Below, in pieces: positions 5,265-8,405 of a DNA stretch of 8,405 nt (its first letter is position 1; each line of letters opens with the position of its first letter). A program made the translations under genes and the position numbers. The DNA lies in assembly GCA_900548405.1 (NCBI GenBank), contig UNSJ01000059.1, positions 1 to 8,405 of the forward strand. The letters run 5' to 3'. This DNA is from Candidatus Gastranaerophilales bacterium (GTDB lineage: Bacteria > Cyanobacteriota > Vampirovibrionia > Gastranaerophilales > Gastranaerophilaceae). The notes beneath the pieces are model-generated. The model saw only the letters and a list, made by a program, of their open reading frames with translations, made no database searches and had not been told where the DNA came from.

Positions 5265-6034
5265 ATGAATCAAGAAGCATTAAGGGTTGCCCCCCCCCCG
5301 CCAAGCAGTGCTACGCACGTAGCCATTTGAGCTTGACCCGCCACATTGGGGCTTTTAAAGATTTTAAGAGATTGTTTCAAGGATTTACTCTAGCTGAAGT
5401 ATTGGTCACACTCGGCATCATCGGTGTGGTTTCTGCAATGACGGTTCCGTCTTTGATGCAGAATTATCAAAGGCAATCTTATGTTACACAACTGCACAAA
5501 GTCTACAACGAACTTTCACAGGCTGCTGTTCAATATCAAACCGAAAGAAATGCAATTAATCTGAAAGAGGCAGGATTAACCTCACAAACAGCAGCAGAAA
5601 ACTTTATTGAAGAGCACTTTAAAGTTGTGCAAAAATGCGGCTCTGACAGAACTCCTTGTTTTCCTGAGGCAGGAGATTATAAAAAACTTTCAGGTGCAAC
5701 AGTTACAGCATGGTATACCCCGAGAACCAACTATGTAATAGCAAGCGGCGCATCAATTGGTATAAGTTACAGAGCTAACGGTGATGTACTGTGTGAATTT
5801 TATGTTGATGTAAACGGCAAAAAAGGTCCTAATATTGTTGGCAGAGATTTATTTCCAATCTTTTTATATAACAACGGTCTAATTGATGACAATGACTTTT
5901 CTGCAGACAACAGAGCGCCAATGACTAAGGACGAACGCAACACTAATTATGCAGTTTGTACAAACAATTTAGGAAATCAATGGCACGGATGTTTCGGTAA
6001 AATCTTAAATGACAACTGGCAAATGACGTACTAA
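5265..6034 (+). CDS. Type IV prepilin-like protein with out-of-frame start (C10 tract)
   Basis: This is a pilin or pseudopilin. The body, in frame from 5327 to the stop, carries RLFQG then FTLAEVLVTLGIIGVVSAM, a textbook prepilin peptidase site with Glu5 and the hydrophobic assembly helix. A globular domain follows with FYVDVNGKKGPNIVGRDLFP and a cysteine/tryptophan tail (VCTNNLGNQWHGCFG, then WQMTY at the end), a pattern I associate with gut Melainabacteria pilins. The only well-placed start, ATG 5265 behind AGGAGG, opens a different frame that ends after 21 codons at TGA 5328-5330. A run of ten C lies in between; with eleven or eight C the frames join. Eleven C would give a 256-residue protein with a 40-residue leader (MNQEALRVAPPP, then AKQCYARSH...). 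As drawn here the gene is off, or the C count is wrong. Translation from TTG 5327 without a ribosome site is the weaker alternative. Confidence 0.8.
5290..5299 (+). repeat. Homopolymer of ten C within the prepilin leader
   Basis: Ten consecutive C in an otherwise AT-rich region, 25 bases after the start codon. Slipped-strand mispairing at such tracts changes their length by one unit, and here each change moves the pilin in or out of frame. Directly after it is a hairpin: GCTAC (5310-5314), loop GCAC, GTAGC (5319-5323), with an outer CAAGC (5302-5306) / GCTTG (5331-5335). Confidence 0.9.
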
Positions 6035-6040
6035 AAAATA

Positions 6041-6073
6041 AAAAAGACTGATTGAAATAATCAGTCTTTTTTT
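6041..6073 (+). terminator. Bidirectional rho-independent terminator
   Basis: Stem GACTGATT (6046-6053), loop GAAAT, AATCAGTC (6059-6066), followed by seven T (6067-6073) and preceded by five A that extend the stem. On the opposite strand the A run becomes the U tail, so it serves both the second prepilin gene (plus) and the LysM gene (minus). It begins 7 bp after the pilin stop. Confidence 0.85.
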
Positions 6074-6092
6074 AATATATAAGTTATGATAA

Positions 6093-6653
6093 TTATTCTT
6101 TCGGTTCAACAGGAATAGTTAATTTTTGACCGATTGCAAGTTTGTTTGGATTTGTCATGTTGTTAGTTTTAAGAACTAACGCTTCCTTATCTTTACTGTA
6201 TGAGCCGTAAAATCTGATTAAAATACTTTCCATTGTATCACCGCTTTGAACAGTATATTGTTCGTTAGCAGCTGCTTGTTCTTCAACTTTTTCGGGAGAA
6301 GAAGGTATAAAATTCAAGCTCAATTTTTCTTTTTTAACAGAAACCGGAGCTGATGCAACCTGTTCTTCAACAGAGTTTATACCGTTAGCGGAAAAGCTTA
6401 TTAATACAGTCAGAATAAGCATTACCACAGCACCTGCAATAAATCCTGTTGCAAGGTAAATACTAGGTGATTTATCATTGCGCTGGTTAACTTTAAAGCT
6501 TTGCCATAAAACATCCAGCTCTTTTTCTTTATTAGGTCTTACATATACATTTGGAGAGTTATCATAGGCATCTTGTTTGTACTTAGATAAAGCTTCCAGT
6601 ACAGCCATTTTCTCCTTAGATAAGTTTGATCTTCTGATAGTTGAGCTTTTCAT
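6093..6653 (-). CDS. Single-pass membrane protein with C-terminal LysM domain
   Basis: The 186-residue product has a basic, charged N-terminal region of about 60 residues, one transmembrane helix at about 64-88 (IYLATGFIAGAVVMLILTVL), a Pro/Glu/Ser-rich linker, and a LysM domain at about 133-180. The LysM domain starts YTVQSGDTMESILIRFYG and ends with PNKLAIGQKLTIP, the classic LysM boundaries. LysM binds the N-acetylglucosamine-containing backbone of peptidoglycan, so the protein probably tethers the inner membrane to the wall, with its N-terminus in the cytoplasm. No catalytic domain is present. The ATG at 6653 has only a weak GGA upstream. The in-frame ATG at residue 16 has AAGGAG three bases before it and could be the true or a second start. 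A TATTAT near 6679-6674 is a possible -10. Confidence 0.85.
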   Translation of the reverse strand: MKSSTIRRSNLSKEKMAVLEALSKYKQDAYDNSPNVYVRPNKEKELDVLWQSFKVNQRNDKSPSIYLATGFIAGAVVMLILTVLISFSANGINSVEEQVASAPVSVKKEKLSLNFIPSSPEKVEEQAAANEQYTVQSGDTMESILIRFYGSYSKDKEALVLKTNNMTNPNKLAIGQKLTIPVEPKE

Positions 6654-6765
6654 TTTTCCATACCCTAATAATAAATTGTTCTTTGATATTTGAAATATAC
6701 CATAAGGTAAATTTTAATTCAAGTCCTTATATAACTATTACACTTAAAGTATTTTAACATGTTGC

Positions 6766-6793
6766 TTGATTTTTCTAATTTTTAATATATGAT
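6766..6793 (+). promoter_or_regulatory. Probable promoter of the bL28 gene
   Basis: TTGATT (6766-6771), 16-bp spacer, TATGAT (6788-6793). Start near 6800 would leave a leader of about 32 nt carrying AAAGGA ahead of the ATG. The GATAAT at 6794-6799 is an alternative -10 without a good -35. The rest of the 178-bp divergent spacer (6654-6831) is AT-rich with no other recognisable element. Confidence 0.4.
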
Positions 6794-6831
6794 GATAATA
6801 CACAAACTAGCTAGAAAAGGAAATTAGAATT

Positions 6832-7023
6832 ATGTCAAAAAAATGTGATGTATGCGGTAAAGCACCGATTAAAGCAGCGAAATTAACATTCTCGCATAAA
6901 CAAATTGTTCATACTCAAGAACCTAACTTGCAATCAGTTAAAGTTAATATGAACGGTACAGTTAAAAGAATTAAAGTTTGCACTTCTTGCTTAAGAGCAG
7001 GAAAAGTTCAAAAAGCTATATAG
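6832..7023 (+). CDS. rpmB: 50S ribosomal protein L28 (bL28), zinc-ligand form
   Basis: bL28 is a small protein of the large ribosomal subunit. The 63-residue product begins MSKKCDVCGKAP, has the family's central SH...N.Q.V (SHKQIVHTQEPNLQSVKVN) and ends CTSCLRAGKVQKAI, equivalent to the SARALKSGKV end of other bL28 proteins. The two CxxC pairs (C5/C8 and C50/C53) are the zinc-binding 'C+' type of L28; many bacteria have lost them. The length fits the short Gram-positive/cyanobacterial-type forms. It is preceded by AAAGGA about 10 bases from the ATG and followed by a strong terminator, so it appears to be a single-gene unit. Confidence 0.92.
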   Translation: MSKKCDVCGKAPIKAAKLTFSHKQIVHTQEPNLQSVKVNMNGTVKRIKVCTSCLRAGKVQKAI

Positions 7024-7044
7024 TGCTTTGGCGTAAAGACTTAT

Positions 7045-7078
7045 AAAAAAAGAGAACCTTTAAAGGTTCTCTTTTTTT
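7045..7078 (+). terminator. Bidirectional rho-independent terminator after bL28
   Basis: A perfect palindrome AGAGAACCTTT/AAAGGTTCTCT (7051-7072) is flanked by seven A (7045-7051) and seven T (7072-7078). It terminates the bL28 gene on the plus strand and, read on the other strand, the TonB-C gene whose stop is at 7084. Confidence 0.9.
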
Positions 7079-7083
7079 GCTTT

Positions 7084-7965
7084 TTATTCTACTGATTTTT
7101 TAAATTTTTGATAATCAAATACAAATTGGAATTTTAACTTATCGGCATTTTTATTGTTTACCTTAGGGAATTTTGCAAACGGCGCTGTCTTTTGTACAGC
7201 ACTTAAAATCGATCTGTCGGTTGGTTCATCACCTGAAGATTTTGCAAAGTCATAGCCGTAAAATCCGCCGTCTTTTCCGATTGTAATTATAATAATTGCC
7301 TGTGAATTTTTACCTGATTTTGGAGGATTCCAGTTTTCGTTTAATTCGCATCCGAGCTGAGAAACATACTCTTTTAGATTTTGTGCGGTAGATTCTCTTT
7401 GCTGAACAGAAGGCTGAACCACATATGCAACATTTTTGATTTCATCCTCAGAAGGAGCTGCATTTTCTCTCAAAGCTGGTTTTTGTTCAGCAACTTCTTC
7501 ACCTTTATCCACAGCAGCCTTTTCATTAAAATCTTGTTCTGCCTGTTCGATTTCCTGAACTTCATTTGATGCTATTTTTTCATCAGACTGAACATTTGTT
7601 CCCGATATAACAAAATTGTGAACACTTGCAAGGAAAGAGTCTTCCGTTACAGGTTTCATAAACACGCGCGGGTTTGCAAAAACAGCTTTTGGTCTATATG
7701 TATCATCGCTGTAATCATTAACGTAAATAACTCCGATATAATTCATAGATGCATCTGATCTGATATATGCAACACGTTCAGGAGTCTTACCGTCTGTGAA
7801 TTTGATTGCGTAAAGGTATTCCTGATTATCAGTTTTTTTAATTGAGTCTAAGTCAATATAAAGACTTAAGTTAGGATTGTTTGTTTCAACAAATTGCCAG
7901 TCAGCAGCTTGAGCAGAAACCATAGACATCATAAATGCCAATAACACTAAAATTTTCTTCTTCAT
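7084..7965 (-). CDS. Secreted protein with TonB-like C-terminal domain
   Basis: The 293-residue product has a clean signal peptide, MKKKILVLLAFMMSMVSAQA, with an AQA|AD cleavage site, so the mature protein is probably periplasmic. Residues 22-120 (DWQFVE...LYIDLDSIKK...) resemble the surface-adhesin-E-like fold in which a W..V motif is followed by Y.D..SI; this is a tentative match. Residues 122-195 are a Glu/Gln/Ala-rich, probably disordered linker. Residues 195-285 look like a TonB/TolA C-terminal domain: NWNPPK, then IIIITIGKDGGFYGYDFAKS, SSGDEPTDRSILSAV and PFAKFP, all in family order. Unlike TonB it has no retained N-terminal anchor, so an energy-coupling role is doubtful. The start is supported by AAGGA seven bases upstream, and a promoter lies just before it. 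Confidence 0.8.
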   Translation of the reverse strand: MKKKILVLLAFMMSMVSAQAADWQFVETNNPNLSLYIDLDSIKKTDNQEYLYAIKFTDGKTPERVAYIRSDASMNYIGVIYVNDYSDDTYRPKAVFANPRVFMKPVTEDSFLASVHNFVISGTNVQSDEKIASNEVQEIEQAEQDFNEKAAVDKGEEVAEQKPALRENAAPSEDEIKNVAYVVQPSVQQRESTAQNLKEYVSQLGCELNENWNPPKSGKNSQAIIIITIGKDGGFYGYDFAKSSGDEPTDRSILSAVQKTAPFAKFPKVNNKNADKLKFQFVFDYQKFKKSVE

Positions 7966-7986
7966 CTCAATATCCTTTTTTTATTA

Positions 7987-8015
7987 ATTAAATAAAAAAC
8001 AAAAACATAAAGCAA
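7987..8015 (-). promoter_or_regulatory. Probable promoter of the TonB-C gene
   Basis: On the minus strand TTGCTT (8015-8010), a T-rich 17-bp spacer, and TTTAAT (7992-7987). It lies in the 53-bp gap after the upstream gene on the same strand, so the TonB-C gene may be expressed on its own, although co-transcription with the upstream gene cannot be excluded because no terminator is visible in the gap. Confidence 0.4.
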
Positions 8016-8018
8016 GTC

Positions 8019-8405
8019 TTACGCACTATACCTTTTGAATGATTTTTCAATGTTTTTTGATATAGTGTTTTTTACTGTATCATACTCTGTCGTTAGAGAG
8101 GATATTTCTGTATCTAAATTTTTCATTTTTAAATCTAAGGTTTCTTCTTTTGTATTCAATTTGGCTTTTTCTGTTGTATATTTGGATTCTGCCTGAGAAA
8201 TTGCTGTTTCATCAGAGATTTCTTTGATATATGGATCGGTTGCATAATTGCCCTGATAGTAATAGCCGTCGTCTTTCATCTTTGAAATAAAAAGCATACC
8301 GTTTTGAAGCATTTGCTGTAAATAACTGCTGTCTGTTATCTTTTCGTTTTCACTCCAGCCGTTTTTGCAGATTTGATTAAACAATGCATCATAAAACGTT
8401 GCCTG
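8019..8405 (-). CDS. C-terminal end of a larger coiled-coil protein (partial, runs off right edge)
   Basis: The frame is open to the window edge (QATFYDALFNQICKNGW...), so the start lies outside; the TTG at 8384 is an internal leucine, not a start. The visible 128 residues contain a conserved-looking helical block, ALFNQICKNGWSENEKITDS, then YLQQMLQNGMLFISKMKDDG and YYYQGNYATDPYIKEISDE. A coiled coil follows (about the last 65 residues: AISQAESKYTTEKAKLNTKE ... EISSLTTEYDTVKNTISKNI) and the end is SFKRYSA. I recall similar C-termini with a TEYD(T/S)VK..I..NIE.(S/T)F pattern in proteins of gut Melainabacteria; this memory cannot be checked here and gives no function. There is no membrane segment in the visible part. 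Confidence 0.8.
   Translation of the reverse strand, partial: QATFYDALFNQICKNGWSENEKITDSSYLQQMLQNGMLFISKMKDDGYYYQGNYATDPYIKEISDETAISQAESKYTTEKAKLNTKEETLDLKMKNLDTEISSLTTEYDTVKNTISKNIEKSFKRYSA

Noticed and set aside
1..8405. CRISPR arrays, tRNA genes, insertion sequences, prophage genes
   Set aside because: No regularly spaced repeats, cloverleaf sequences, transposase motifs or phage-like products were seen on either strand.

Overview
The window is AT-rich bacterial DNA with the look of a non-photosynthetic cyanobacterial relative, most likely a gut Vampirovibrionia/Melainabacteria of the Gastranaerophilales type. This rests on two prepilins with the GFTLTEL/GFTLAEV signature, the second with a C-terminal Cys/Trp pattern I associate with that group, on a type A (cyanobacterium-like) RNase P RNA, on a TonB-C-type secreted protein, and on the partial protein at the right edge, whose C-terminus resembles proteins I recall from that order. 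The taxonomic call is inference; no 16S or other marker is present.

Layout, left to right. The left edge holds the 5' part of rnpB (minus strand), whose promoter lies over the stop codon of a type IV prepilin gene also on the minus strand. A divergent promoter region leads to a short charged, coiled-coil hypothetical gene (plus), which converges with a second hypothetical gene (minus). The next divergent spacer carries a leader with an 8-bp closing helix and internal hairpins, just ahead of a Gly/Met-rich hypothetical gene (plus). That gene shares its TTAA stop with a convergent gene for a sugar-type ABC solute-binding protein (minus). Only 14 bp separate the solute-binding gene from a divergent rarA (mgsA) AAA+ ATPase gene (plus), which carries an apparent one-base deletion near position 4045.

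The central point of interest is the second prepilin gene (about 5265-6034). It has a strong promoter and a near-perfect Shine-Dalgarno, but a run of ten C near the start puts the ATG out of frame with the pilin. One more C (or two fewer) would restore a 256-residue prepilin with a 40-residue leader. This is what a phase-variable contingency locus would look like, although a homopolymer assembly error gives the same picture.

The right third holds a membrane-anchored LysM protein (minus), ribosomal protein bL28 with zinc-type CxxC pairs (plus), a secreted protein with a TonB-like C-terminal domain (minus), and the C-terminal end of a larger coiled-coil protein running off the right edge (minus). 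Two good bidirectional hairpin terminators separate the convergent pairs here. The genes look mostly like single-gene transcription units. The common theme, apart from housekeeping rnpB, rpmB and rarA, is the cell envelope: two pilins, a LysM protein, a solute-binding protein and a TonB-C protein.
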